Positions 23,525 to 32,243 of a stretch of DNA of 64,000 nucleotides are shown here, in pieces. The notes beneath the pieces are model-generated. The model saw only the letters and a list, made by a program, of their open reading frames with translations. It was not told where the DNA came from and did no database searches. Made by a program: the position numbers and the translations under genes. The DNA is from Streptomyces thermodiastaticus (GTDB taxonomy: Bacteria > Actinomycetota > Actinomycetes > Streptomycetales > Streptomycetaceae): positions 1-64,000 of the forward strand of contig NZ_BNBV01000002.1 in NCBI RefSeq assembly GCF_014656135.1, given 5' to 3'. Each line of letters opens with the position of its first letter. The first letter of the stretch is position 1.

Positions 23525-25372
23525 TCACGGCACCACGGCCTGTTCCACCAGCAGCCGTGCGGCCGCGGCGATCGACTCGGCGTCGATGCCCGCGGCGTGC
23601 AGCTGCTCGGCGGGCGTGGCCGAACCGGGCATCGTCCGGACGGCGAGCCGTACCAGGCGCGGCACCGGGCGCCCGTCGCAGAAGGCGTCCAGGACCGCGT
23701 CCCCGAGGCCGCCCTGCGCCCGGTGGTCCTCCACCGTGAGCAGGCAGCCGGTGTCCTCGGCGGCCCGGCGCAGCGTGGCCCGGTCCACGGGTTTGACCGA
23801 GTACAGGTCGATGACGCGGACGGGCAGGTCCTGAGCGCTCAGGGCGTCGGCGGCGGCCAGCGCCTCGTGCAGGGTGACGCCCGCGGCGACGACGGTCAGC
23901 CGGTCGTGGCCGCTGGAGCGGAGCACCTTGCTGCCGCCGACCGGGAACTCCTCGTCCGGGCCGTAGATCACCGGTGTGGCGCCGCGCGAGGTGCGCAGAT
24001 AGCGGATGCCGTCCAGCGCGGCCGTCGCGGCGACGAGCCGGGCGGTCTGGTTGGCGTCGCAGGGGTAGAGGACCGTGCTGTCGTGCACGGCCCGCATCAT
24101 GGCCAGGTCCTCCAGCCCCATCTGGCTGGGGCCGTCCTGGCCGATCGCCACACCCGCGTGGGAGCCGTTGAGGCTGATGCCGGAGCCGCTGACGGACGCC
24201 ATGCGGATGAAGTCGTGGGCGCGGGTGAGGAAGGCGGCGAACGTGGAGGCGTACGGCACCCAGCCGCGCGCCGCGAACCCGACCGCCGCCGCGATCATCT
24301 GCTGTTCGGCGATGTAGCACTCGAAGAAGCGGTCCGGGTGCTCCTTCGCGAACAGCTCGGAGCGGGTGGAGTCGCCCACCTCGCCGTCCAGGACCACCAC
24401 GTCACCGCGTGCGGTGCCCAGAGCGGCCAGCGCCCGGCCGTAGGCGTCGCGGGTGGCGGCCTGGTCGCCCTTGTCCCAGCGGGGCAGCGTCACGGTGCCC
24501 GTGCCGGCGGGGTGTGCGGGGCGGACGGGCGGCGGTTCGTGCACCCGGACGCGGATGTCCCGTACGCCGCCGAGTTCCTCGATCGCCTCGTCGGCGTTCT
24601 TCAGCGGCTTGCCGTGCAGTCCCTCACGGTCCTCGGTGTCGTGCACGCCCTTGCCCTTCAGGGTGCGGGCGATGATCGCGGTGGGCTGCCCGACGGTGGA
24701 GACGGCCTCGCTCATGGCCCGGTCGATCGCGTCGATGTCGTGCCCGTCGATCTCCACGGTGTGCCAGTCGAAGGCGCTGAAGCGGCGGGCGTAGGCGTCC
24801 AGGTCGTGGCCGTGCCGGGTGGGGCCGCGCTGCCCGAGCCGGTTCACGTCCACGAGCACGATCAGGTTGTCCAGGTGTTCGTATCCGGCGTGCTCGGCGG
24901 CCTCCCAGACGGACCCTTCGGCCATCTCGCTGTCGCCGCACAGCACCCACACCCGGTACCCGGCGTGGTCCAGGCGTTTGCCGGCCAGGGCGATGCCGAC
25001 GCCGACGGGCAGCCCCTGGCCGAGCGAGCCGGTGGCGGTGTCCACCCAGGGCAGCCGCCGCGGCGTGGGGTGGCCCTCCAGCCGGCTGCCGCGTGTGCGG
25101 AAACCGAGCAGTTCCTCGTCGTCGATGGCACCGGCCGCCTTGTACGCCGCGTACAGCAGCGGGGAGGCGTGTCCCTTGGACAGCACGAAGCGGTCGTTGC
25201 CGGGGTGGTCGGGCCGGTCGAAGTCGTAGCGCAGATGGCGGGCGAGCAGCACGGCCATCAGGTCGGCGGCGGACATGGAGGACGTCGGGTGACCGGAGCC
25301 GGCCGCCGCGGCGGCCCGTACGCTGTCCACGCGCAACTGCTGGCCGAGTTCTTCGAGTTCGGCGGTGTTCAT
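23525..25372 (-). CDS. tkt: Transketolase, short metazoan-like type
   Basis: A 615-residue thiamine-diphosphate transketolase. The N-terminal TPP domain has AAGSGHPTSSMSAADLM, NDRFVLSKGHASPLLYA and GDSEMAEGSVWEAAEH (with GDS instead of GDG) ending at VDVNRLGQ. The middle domain has DGEVGDSTRSELF, IAEQQMIAAAVGFA and a PYASTFAAFLTRAHDFIRM run; the C-terminal domain is RVIDLYSVKPVD. It exchanges two-carbon units in the pentose phosphate pathway. Length and motif spelling resemble animal TKT more than the 660-residue bacterial TktA. ATG at 25372 follows AAGGAGA and overlaps the ndh stop (ATGA). Confidence 0.92.
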   Translation of the reverse strand: MNTAELEELGQQLRVDSVRAAAAAGSGHPTSSMSAADLMAVLLARHLRYDFDRPDHPGNDRFVLSKGHASPLLYAAYKAAGAIDDEELLGFRTRGSRLEGHPTPRRLPWVDTATGSLGQGLPVGVGIALAGKRLDHAGYRVWVLCGDSEMAEGSVWEAAEHAGYEHLDNLIVLVDVNRLGQRGPTRHGHDLDAYARRFSAFDWHTVEIDGHDIDAIDRAMSEAVSTVGQPTAIIARTLKGKGVHDTEDREGLHGKPLKNADEAIEELGGVRDIRVRVHEPPPVRPAHPAGTGTVTLPRWDKGDQAATRDAYGRALAALGTARGDVVVLDGEVGDSTRSELFAKEHPDRFFECYIAEQQMIAAAVGFAARGWVPYASTFAAFLTRAHDFIRMASVSGSGISLNGSHAGVAIGQDGPSQMGLEDLAMMRAVHDSTVLYPCDANQTARLVAATAALDGIRYLRTSRGATPVIYGPDEEFPVGGSKVLRSSGHDRLTVVAAGVTLHEALAAADALSAQDLPVRVIDLYSVKPVDRATLRRAAEDTGCLLTVEDHRAQGGLGDAVLDAFCDGRPVPRLVRLAVRTMPGSATPAEQLHAAGIDAESIAAAARLLVEQAVVP

Positions 25373-26814
25373 GGGTCTCCTTCCGCGGGGATGTCCGCAC
25401 GCCGGACCGGGCCCGGCGCCGGGTGGGCCGCGTGCGGGCCCCGGCCCGGCTCCTGTGCCGGGGGGTGCGCCGGCCGGTTCCCGGCAGGCCCGCGCGAGGC
25501 GCCGGCGGGGCGGCCCGGGGTTCGCGCCAGCTCCGGGGACGCCGTGTCCAGCGGCACCGAGGCGGACCGGACGAGCCCCAACTGCACGGCCTGGCGCGGC
25601 AGGACGCTGTCCAGCAGCCAGTCGGCGGCGACCCGCACCCGGTTGCCGGGCATCGCCGCCAGGTGGTAGCCGCGGGTGACCGCTCCGGCGACCGGGCCGG
25701 ACAGCGGCACACCGAAGGGGTTGGCGGCGGCCAGCGCACCGCCGAGGTCGACCACGAAGCCCAGGTCCCGGTGCCGGTAGGCGCGGCGTTCGCCGACGCC
25801 CAGCGAGGCGGCCACGTTGACCGCGGCGGTCCTGCCCTGCCGCCAGGCGTGCTGGGCGGTCATCGGGGTGTACTGCCCCGGACGGTTCAGGTCGGGCACG
25901 GCGGCCGCGTCCCCGCAGGCGAACACCTCCGGCCGCCCCGGCACCCGCAGATACGGGTCCACGAGGAGCCGTCCGCGCTCCAGGGGGTGCCCGGTGCTCT
26001 CCACCAGCGGATCGGGCCGCACGCCCACGCACCACACCAGCGTCCGGGTCGGCAGGAACTCCCCGTCGGTCAGCAGCACACCGTCGTGCAGGGCCTCCTT
26101 GACGGAGGTGCCCGTGCGCACCTCCACGCCGCGCTTCCGCAGCGCCCGGTCGGCGGTGCGCGACAGCCGCTCGTCCATCTCGGGCAGCACCCGGCCGGCG
26201 ATGTCCAGCAGCAGCCAGCGCGGCCGCATGCCCCGGCGCAGCGGATGGCCGCGCACCTGGGCGTCGGTGTACATCTTGCCGTGCGCGGCGACCTCGGTGC
26301 CGGTGTATCCGGCGCCCACCACGACGAACGTGCAGCGTGCCGCGCACCGGTCGGGGTCCTCCTCGGCGGTCGCCAGCTCCATCTGGCGGGTGACGTGGTC
26401 GCGCAGGTACAGCGCCTCGGGCAGCCCGCGGAAGCCGTGCGCGTGCTCGGCGACACCGGGGATCGGCAGCAGTTTGTTGACGCTGCCGACGGCCAGCACC
26501 AGCCGGTCGTACACGAGGGTGCCCTCGCCGCCCTCCGGGTCGGTGTAGTGCACGGTCCGCGCGTCCATGTCGAGGCCGCGGGCCTCGCCGAGGACGAGCC
26601 GCACCCCGGGCAGGGTGCCGGTGAGGGAGACGGCGACACGGCGCGGTTCCAGGATGCCGACGGCGACCTGGGGCAGCAGCGGCAGGTACAGGAAGTAGTC
26701 GGTCGGGTTGAGCAGCGTGATGTCGGCCTTGTTCCGGCTCATCCGGGCCAGCGTCCGGGCAGTGCGGTAGCCGGCGAAACCGGCCCCGACGATCACGATA
26801 CGCGGTCCACTCAC
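25369..26814 (-). CDS. ndh: Type II NADH dehydrogenase-like FAD oxidoreductase
   Basis: A 481-residue pyridine nucleotide-disulfide oxidoreductase of the NDH-2 type. FAD site at the N-terminus (IVIVGAGFAGYRTARTL, residues 5-20), NAD site FVVVGAGYTGTEVAAHGKM near residue 160, and the C-terminal FAD motif EVFACGDAAAVP near residue 303. It lacks the disulfide cysteines, fitting transfer of electrons from NADH to quinone at the membrane. The last 70 residues are Pro/Ala/Arg-rich. GTG at 26814 follows GGAGG by 6 nt; longer frames upstream lack a site. It is coupled to transketolase. Confidence 0.9.
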   Translation of the reverse strand: MSGPRIVIVGAGFAGYRTARTLARMSRNKADITLLNPTDYFLYLPLLPQVAVGILEPRRVAVSLTGTLPGVRLVLGEARGLDMDARTVHYTDPEGGEGTLVYDRLVLAVGSVNKLLPIPGVAEHAHGFRGLPEALYLRDHVTRQMELATAEEDPDRCAARCTFVVVGAGYTGTEVAAHGKMYTDAQVRGHPLRRGMRPRWLLLDIAGRVLPEMDERLSRTADRALRKRGVEVRTGTSVKEALHDGVLLTDGEFLPTRTLVWCVGVRPDPLVESTGHPLERGRLLVDPYLRVPGRPEVFACGDAAAVPDLNRPGQYTPMTAQHAWRQGRTAAVNVAASLGVGERRAYRHRDLGFVVDLGGALAAANPFGVPLSGPVAGAVTRGYHLAAMPGNRVRVAADWLLDSVLPRQAVQLGLVRSASVPLDTASPELARTPGRPAGASRGPAGNRPAHPPAQEPGRGPHAAHPAPGPVRRADIPAEGDP

Positions 26815-27108
26815 GGGGCACCTCCGACGTGTTCGCGTGCCTGGTGCGATGCTTCCGCGTCCCCCGCGCCGCCCCCGCCAAACCTGCCGCAGCCGGCGCG
26901 GCGGACGACCGAGGGCCGGTTCCGGCTCGGTGCGGGCACCACCGGCGAGGCACTCGACGAGCACGTCCCGCAGGCCCGCCGGCCGCCGGCGCGGGTGCAC
27001 AGCAAGACGCCGGGCCGTGCCCGGACACTGCCGTCGTCCGCCCGGAGTGCGGCCGAACGGCGTCCGGTGCGCGCTCAGGGGGCCCCTGCTCGAAGAGCTC
27101 TCGACGGG
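26815..27108. other. Gap between ndh and the GNAT gene
   Basis: 294 bp without a supported gene. It holds the ribosome site GGAGG (26821-26825) of ndh at its left edge and GC-rich sequence otherwise. No promoter or hairpin stands out. The GNAT gene and ndh are on the same strand, so a promoter for ndh-tkt is expected here. Confidence 0.5.
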
Positions 27109-27696
27109 CTAGGGGGCACCGGTGCCCGGGCACGGTGCACAGGGCCGGCCAGGCCGGCGCATCTCGGTGGTGAGCGCCCAGCGTTCGTGGTCGCGCCAGG
27201 CGCCGGCGACGTACAGCATCTGCGGCGAGTAGCCCTCCAGCCGGAAGCCGCAGGAGCGGGCGAGCCCGATGGAGGCGGCGTTGCCCGGCTGGACATTGAT
27301 CTCCAGCCGGTGCAGTCCCATCGGGCCGAAGGCATGGTCGACGACCAGGTTCAGGCCCTCTTTCATCAGGCCGCGTCCGGCGGCGTGCGCGAAGGCGCCG
27401 TAGCCGAGCGCGCCGCACTGGAAGGCGCCGTGGACGATGTTGTTGATGTTGATGAATCCGGCGATGTCCCCGCCGGTCTTCTCGCAGACCAGGAAACCGG
27501 CCTTGGCCGGGTCGTCGATCAGCCGTCCCGCGTAGGCGGCATACGCCTCGGCGGTGTCCGGCGGGAACAGCCAGGGCTGGTGCAGGTCCTTGCTCTCCCG
27601 CACCCGTGCGGTGAACTCCTCTCCGTCCTCCAGGGTGAAGGGGCGGATGCCCACGCGGGGACCTTCGGCCAGCCAGCGAGCTGTGGTGTGCGCCAT
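27109..27696 (-). CDS. GNAT-family N-acetyltransferase (RimJ/RimL-like)
   Basis: A 195-residue acetyltransferase of the GNAT fold, RimJ/RimL-like. Visible features are RVGIRPFTLEDGEEFTARV (beta-1/alpha-1), GFININNIVHGAFQCGALGYGAF, the acetyl-CoA loop GRGLMKEGLNLVVDHAF, and LHRLEINVQPGNAASIGLAR, which is the RimL signature. Substrate may be a ribosomal protein N-terminus or an amino sugar or antibiotic; unresolved. No ribosome site precedes the ATG at 27696; TACAGT at 27708-27703 suggests a leaderless transcript. Confidence 0.88.
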   Translation of the reverse strand: MAHTTARWLAEGPRVGIRPFTLEDGEEFTARVRESKDLHQPWLFPPDTAEAYAAYAGRLIDDPAKAGFLVCEKTGGDIAGFININNIVHGAFQCGALGYGAFAHAAGRGLMKEGLNLVVDHAFGPMGLHRLEINVQPGNAASIGLARSCGFRLEGYSPQMLYVAGAWRDHERWALTTEMRRPGRPCAPCPGTGAP

Positions 27697-27702
27697 GCCC
27701 CG

Positions 27703-27708
27703 ACTGTA
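27703..27708 (-). promoter_or_regulatory. Candidate -10 box for leaderless GNAT transcript
   Basis: TACAGT (minus 27708-27703), 6 nt, then the ATG at 27696, with no Shine-Dalgarno sequence. The -35 region is poor. A start at the ATG is plausible. Confidence 0.4.
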
Positions 27709-27980
27709 GATCCTTCCACGGCCCCGGGGTCTGTCCGGGAAAGCCCCGTCCGCCCGGTCGGCATCCGTCTGCCGGACGGCCAGACGGTGCACCAGGGTCC
27801 GTGTGCCGTCCGGCGCGTCGACGCGCTCGTCGCCGGCGGCGTCGCGCCTCCACACCGAGGACCAACCGGCCTATCGACTGGTAGGTACCGGCCGCTTCGT
27901 GCTGTGGCAGGTGCGGGGCGGGGTCGATCGGCGTGCACGAGGTGCTTCGACGGGCATTCGGTGACGACGGCCGGTGCACC

Positions 27981-28023
27981 GTATCCGGGCGCGGCGGAGC
28001 CGGAAGCCGCCGCGCCCGGATAC
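27981..28023 (-). terminator. Strong hairpin after the peptidase operon
   Basis: GTATCCGGGCGCGGCGG at 27981-27997 and its exact reverse complement at 28007-28023, 9-nt loop. It starts 8 bp after the stop of the LD-carboxypeptidase gene (28031), a typical terminator position. Confidence 0.75.
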
Positions 28024-28030
28024 GCACCGT

Positions 28031-28957
28031 TCAGCGCAGCGCCGGACGGTCCAGCGTCAAGACGCCCCCTTCCGCGTCCAGTTCGGCGGCGACGCCGAAG
28101 GGCAGGGTCTGCGCGCCCGGGCAGTGCCCGAAGCCGAACCGCTCGGCCACCGGCACGCCGAGCCCGCCGAGCCGGTCGGCGAGCAGCGCGCGGACCTCGT
28201 CGTAGCCGCTGCCGCAGTCCTCCCAGGAGCCGAGCAGGATGCCGCACACTCCGGTGAGCCAGCCGGCCCGCAGCAGCTGGGTGAGATACCGGTCCAGACG
28301 GTAGGTCTCCTCCCCCACGTCCTCCAGGCACAGCAGCCCGCCGGCCGCGGACGGCCGGGCGTGCGGGGTGCCGAGGTCGGCGGCCAGCAGGGCCAGGCAG
28401 CCGCCGAGGGTGACGCCGCGGGCCCGCCCGGGGACCAGGGCGGCGCCGCCGGAGGCGATCGTGGTGACCGTCTCGGGCGCGAACAAAGTGGCCTTCAGAT
28501 GCTCCTGCGCCCGTGCGTTCTTCACGAAGTCGACGCCTGCGGCCATCGGGCCGTGCAGGGTGACCAGGCCCAGACGGACGGCGAACGCCTCGTGGAGTGC
28601 GGTGATGTCGCTGAAGCCGACGAACACCTTCGGCCCGGCCGCCCGCATGGCCTCCCAGTCGAGCAGGTCCACCATGCGCTGGACGCCGTATCCGCCGCGG
28701 GCGCACAGCACGGCGTCCACCGCCGGGTCGCACCAGGCCCGCTGCAGATCGGCGGCCCGGTCGGCGTCCGTCCCGGCCAGGTAGCCGAACGTCGGGTGCC
28801 GGTCCAGGACGTGCGGGGCGACCACCGGGTCCAGGTCCCAGCCGCGCAGCACGTCCAGGCCGGCCTGCAGCCGCTCCTCGGGCACGGGTCCGCTGGGGGC
28901 GACGACGGCCACGCGGGCGCCGGGGGCCAGCCGGGCGGGGCGCCGCAGTTCCTTCAC
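28031..28957 (-). CDS. ldcA: LD-carboxypeptidase, family S66
   Basis: A 308-residue muramoyl-tetrapeptide L,D-carboxypeptidase-like serine peptidase, which removes the terminal D-Ala from murein tetrapeptides in recycling. The nucleophile is in VFVGFSDITALHEAF (GxSD); VLCARGGYGVQRMVDLLDW is the family oxyanion/lid motif, and VTLGGCLALLAADLGT and LLCLEDVGEETYRLDR hold the Glu region. GTG at 28957 overlaps the S9 peptidase stop (GTGA). It is the last gene of a four-peptidase operon and ends just before a strong hairpin. Confidence 0.92.
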   Translation of the reverse strand: MKELRRPARLAPGARVAVVAPSGPVPEERLQAGLDVLRGWDLDPVVAPHVLDRHPTFGYLAGTDADRAADLQRAWCDPAVDAVLCARGGYGVQRMVDLLDWEAMRAAGPKVFVGFSDITALHEAFAVRLGLVTLHGPMAAGVDFVKNARAQEHLKATLFAPETVTTIASGGAALVPGRARGVTLGGCLALLAADLGTPHARPSAAGGLLCLEDVGEETYRLDRYLTQLLRAGWLTGVCGILLGSWEDCGSGYDEVRALLADRLGGLGVPVAERFGFGHCPGAQTLPFGVAAELDAEGGVLTLDRPALR

Positions 28958-30915
28958 GTGTGCAGCTCCAGGGCCGGGATGCCCGCGATGTCCAGGTCGA
29001 ACACCTGGGCGTACAGGGAGAGTTCCGCCTCCAGGGCGCGCACCAGGGTGTCGGCGCGGCGGAACCCGTGGCCCTCGCCCTCGAAGGTGAGGTAGGCGTG
29101 CGGCACCTGCCGTTGCTCGATGCGCCGCAGGAACCGCTCGCACTGCGCCGGCGGGCAGATCACGTCGTCCAGGCCCTGCAGCAGCAGGAACGGCGCGGTG
29201 ATGCGGTCGGCGTGCTCGGCGGGCGAGCGTTCGGCGTACCGTTCGGGGACCTCGGCAAGCGGCCCGACCAGCGACTCCAGGTACTGGGACTCGAAGTCGT
29301 GGGTCTCGCCGGTGGCCCAGGAGGTCAGGTCGAGGATCGGGTAGAGAATGGTGCCGCAGGCGTAGACGTCGGTGCGGGTCAGGGACGCGGCGGTGGTCCA
29401 GCCGCCGGCGCTGCCGCCCCGGATCGCCAGCCGGGCCCGGTCGGCGGTGCCCTCCTCGGCGAGCGCGAGCGCGACGGCCGCGCAGTCCTCGACGTCGACG
29501 ACGCCCCACTGTTCGCGCAGCCGGTTGCGGTACTGCCGGCCGTATCCGGTGGATCCGCCGTAGTCGACCTCCGCGACCCCGATGCCGCGGGAGGTGAAGT
29601 AGGCGATCTCCGTGTCCAGCACCAGCGGGGAGCGGCTGGTGGGACCGCCGTGCGCCCACACCACGTACGGGGGCCGTTCGCCCTCGGGTGCGGCGCAGTC
29701 CGGGTTGCGCGGCGGGTAGATGTGGGCGTGTACCTCGCGTCCCTCGGGCCCGGTGAAGGTGCGCACCTGCGGCTGCGGGTAGTACGCGGGGTCGACCGGG
29801 TCCCGGTGGGCGCAGCCGATCACCCGGGCGTGGCCGGTGCGGGTGTCCAGCTCGACGACCTCCCAGGAGCTGCGGGGACTCGCGCCGACCGACACGACGC
29901 GGTCGCCGTGCGCCGCGAGCGTGGCGTCGAACTCGGTCCACGGGCCGGCCGCGTCGGCCACCTGACCGGTCAGCGGGTCGAGTATGCCCAGGCGCAGGGC
30001 GCCCCGGCCGTGCAGCACGGCGATCAGGCCGCACTCCAGCGGGGCGAACCAGCGCTGGCCGAGTTTCCACAGCGGCCCGGCGAACTCCTCCTCGCCGCCG
30101 CACAGCTTCGCGCCGTCGCGGTACAGGTGCCACCAGCCGTCGCGGTCGCTCGCGTACAGCAGGGAGCCGTCGGCCGCCCAGTCGGCCTGGGCGACGGACT
30201 CCTCGGGGCCGCCGGCGACGGTGCGGGGCACGACGAGGCGGCCCTGGTCGTCGACGTCGGCGACCACCAGCTCGGTGCCGTCCCAGGGCATCCGCGGGTG
30301 GTCCCAGGCCAGCCAGGCGGCGCGCCGCCCGTCGGGCGACAGGCGGGGCCCGGTGACGAACCGGTGCCGTTCGGCGGCCAGTTCGCGGACGGCCCTGCGG
30401 TCCTCGGCGGCCGAGCCGTCCAGCGGCACGGCGGCCGCGACGCGGCGCACGTCCGAGGGGCCGGGGCCGGTGAACTCCTCCAGCACGCACCACACTTCAC
30501 CGCGGCCGGGCAGGATCTGCGGCTCGGCCCAGCGCAGTCCGCCGCCCACCGCGGAGACGGGGGTGAGGGGGCGGGGTTCGCCGCCGGGCTGCCAGCGGTA
30601 GAGCCGCTGGTCGGCGAAGTTCACGAACACCAGCAGCGGCTCGCCGTCCTGGACGGTGCCGGCCCAGGGGCGGCCGCCGTACTCGATGACGCGGCTGCGC
30701 ACGTTCCACGGCGCCGGCAGCACGGACTCCTCGGTGCCGTCGGTGCGGCGCCGCACCAGGGCCCGCCGGCCGCCCTCGGCGGGCCGTGGTTCGGTCCACC
30801 ACACCTCGTCGCCGACGAAACCGGCGTACTCCGGCCGGCCGTCGTGCGCGGCCGCCAGCGCCGCGTCGATCGGCGAGGGCCAGGAACCGTACGGCAGGGT
30901 CTGCACGTCCGACAT
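28954..30915 (-). CDS. S9-family prolyl-oligopeptidase-like peptidase
   Basis: A 653-residue S9 peptidase: an N-terminal beta-propeller of about 390 residues and a C-terminal alpha/beta hydrolase domain. The catalytic Ser is in IRGGSAGGWTTAASL (GxSxGG), and the His in TFEGEGHGFRRADT; the Asp should lie in LLLQGLDDVICPP. It resembles dipeptidyl aminopeptidases. I use the ATG at 30915 because GGGAGAG precedes it; ATG at 30936 is possible but has no site. It overlaps the LD-carboxypeptidase start by 4 bp and follows the M20 gene by 23 bp. Confidence 0.88.
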   Translation of the reverse strand: MSDVQTLPYGSWPSPIDAALAAAHDGRPEYAGFVGDEVWWTEPRPAEGGRRALVRRRTDGTEESVLPAPWNVRSRVIEYGGRPWAGTVQDGEPLLVFVNFADQRLYRWQPGGEPRPLTPVSAVGGGLRWAEPQILPGRGEVWCVLEEFTGPGPSDVRRVAAAVPLDGSAAEDRRAVRELAAERHRFVTGPRLSPDGRRAAWLAWDHPRMPWDGTELVVADVDDQGRLVVPRTVAGGPEESVAQADWAADGSLLYASDRDGWWHLYRDGAKLCGGEEEFAGPLWKLGQRWFAPLECGLIAVLHGRGALRLGILDPLTGQVADAAGPWTEFDATLAAHGDRVVSVGASPRSSWEVVELDTRTGHARVIGCAHRDPVDPAYYPQPQVRTFTGPEGREVHAHIYPPRNPDCAAPEGERPPYVVWAHGGPTSRSPLVLDTEIAYFTSRGIGVAEVDYGGSTGYGRQYRNRLREQWGVVDVEDCAAVALALAEEGTADRARLAIRGGSAGGWTTAASLTRTDVYACGTILYPILDLTSWATGETHDFESQYLESLVGPLAEVPERYAERSPAEHADRITAPFLLLQGLDDVICPPAQCERFLRRIEQRQVPHAYLTFEGEGHGFRRADTLVRALEAELSLYAQVFDLDIAGIPALELHT

Positions 30916-30938
30916 GTGCTCACGCTCTCCCGACATGC

Positions 30939-32243
30939 TCAGGCCGACCGCAGGAAGCGGTCGAGGACACGGACACCGAAATGCAGCGCCTCCACGGGGA
31001 CGCGCTCGTCCACGCCGTGGAACAGATGGTGGTAGTCGAATCCCTCGGGCAGCTTCAGCGGCGAGAAGCCGTAGCCGGTGACGCCGAGCCGCGAGAACTG
31101 CTTGGCGTCGGTGCCGCCCGCCATGCAGTACGGCACCACGTGTCCCTCGGGTGCGAACTCCTCCACCGCGGCCCGCATCGACGCGAACGTCGGCGAGTCC
31201 ACGGGCGCGGACAGCGCCACCTCGTGGTGCTCGAACTCCCAGTCCACCTCGGGGCCGGTGAGCCGGTCCAGGGTGGTGCGGAACTCCTCCTCGCCGCCGG
31301 GCAGATAGCGCCCGTCGACGCGGGCGACGGCCTCCCCCGGAATCACGTTGATCTTGTAACCGGCGTCGAACATGGTCGGGTTGGCGCTGTTGCGCACGGT
31401 GGCCTCGACCAGGGACGCGGCCGGGCCCAGCTTGTCCAGCAGGGCGTCCACGTTGTCCAGGTCGGGTTCGAGGCCGTAGAGGTCGGCCAGTTCGGTCAGG
31501 GCGGCGCGCACGGTCGGGGTGAGCCGCAGCGGCCATTCGTGGGCGCCGATGCGGGCGACGGCGGCGGCGAGACGGGTGACCGCGTTGTCCTTGTTGACGC
31601 GTGAGCCGTGGCCGGCCCGGCCGCGCGCGGTCAGCCGCAGCCAGGCGGTGCCGCGCTCACCGGCGGCGATGGGATAGATCTGGCGTCCGGAGCCGTCGTG
31701 GAAGGTGTACGCGCCGGACTCGCCGATGGCCTCGGTGCAGCCCTCGAACAGCTCCGCGTGCCGGTCGGCGAGGAACCCGGAGCCGTCCTCGGCGCTGGCC
31801 TCCTCGTCCGCGGTGAACGCGATCACCACGTCCCGGCGCGGCCGGAGCCCCTGCCGGGCCCAGCCGCGGACCACGGCGAGGATCATCGCGTCCATGTTCT
31901 TCATGTCGACCGCGCCCCGGCCCCACACCACGCCGTCGCGGATCTCCCCGGAGAACGGGTGCACGCTCCAGTCCTCCGCCTGCGCGGGCACCACGTCCAG
32001 ATGACCGTGGACCAGCAGGGCGGGCGCCGACGGCTCGCTGCCCTCCACCCGGGCGACCACATTGGTCCGGCCCGGGGTGCGTTCCAGCAGCAGCGGCTCC
32101 AGGCCGGCGCCGGACAGCTGCGCGGCGGCGTACTCGGCGGCCGGGCGTTCGCGGCAGTCGCCTCCGCCCCGGTTGGTGGTGTCGATCCGGATCAGGTCGG
32201 AGGTGAAGGTCACGACCTCCTCCAGCGCCTGCGCGTCAGCCAT
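30939..32243 (-). CDS. M20-family metallopeptidase (dipeptidase/deacylase type)
   Basis: A 434-residue zinc peptidase of the M20 family. Metal-binding motifs are VHGHLDVVPA (HxD, near residue 77), the bridging GRGAVDMKNMDAM Asp, AFTADEEASAEDG with the catalytic Glu-Glu, and the final LFHGVDERVPVEALHFG His. The dimerisation lid lies between about 190 and 310. Likely a dipeptidase or amidohydrolase; the substrate is unclear. ATG at 32243 with GGAGGAG upstream; it overlaps the M55 stop by 8 bp, so it is coupled. Confidence 0.9.
   Translation of the reverse strand: MADAQALEEVVTFTSDLIRIDTTNRGGGDCRERPAAEYAAAQLSGAGLEPLLLERTPGRTNVVARVEGSEPSAPALLVHGHLDVVPAQAEDWSVHPFSGEIRDGVVWGRGAVDMKNMDAMILAVVRGWARQGLRPRRDVVIAFTADEEASAEDGSGFLADRHAELFEGCTEAIGESGAYTFHDGSGRQIYPIAAGERGTAWLRLTARGRAGHGSRVNKDNAVTRLAAAVARIGAHEWPLRLTPTVRAALTELADLYGLEPDLDNVDALLDKLGPAASLVEATVRNSANPTMFDAGYKINVIPGEAVARVDGRYLPGGEEEFRTTLDRLTGPEVDWEFEHHEVALSAPVDSPTFASMRAAVEEFAPEGHVVPYCMAGGTDAKQFSRLGVTGYGFSPLKLPEGFDYHHLFHGVDERVPVEALHFGVRVLDRFLRSA

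Larger units (their letters stand above)
27697..28030. other. 334-bp gap between GNAT and LD-carboxypeptidase
   Basis: Holds the candidate promoter of the GNAT gene at its left edge and a strong hairpin at 27981-28023 that ends the peptidase operon. The remaining 250 bp show no supported gene; nothing else stands out. Confidence 0.6.
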
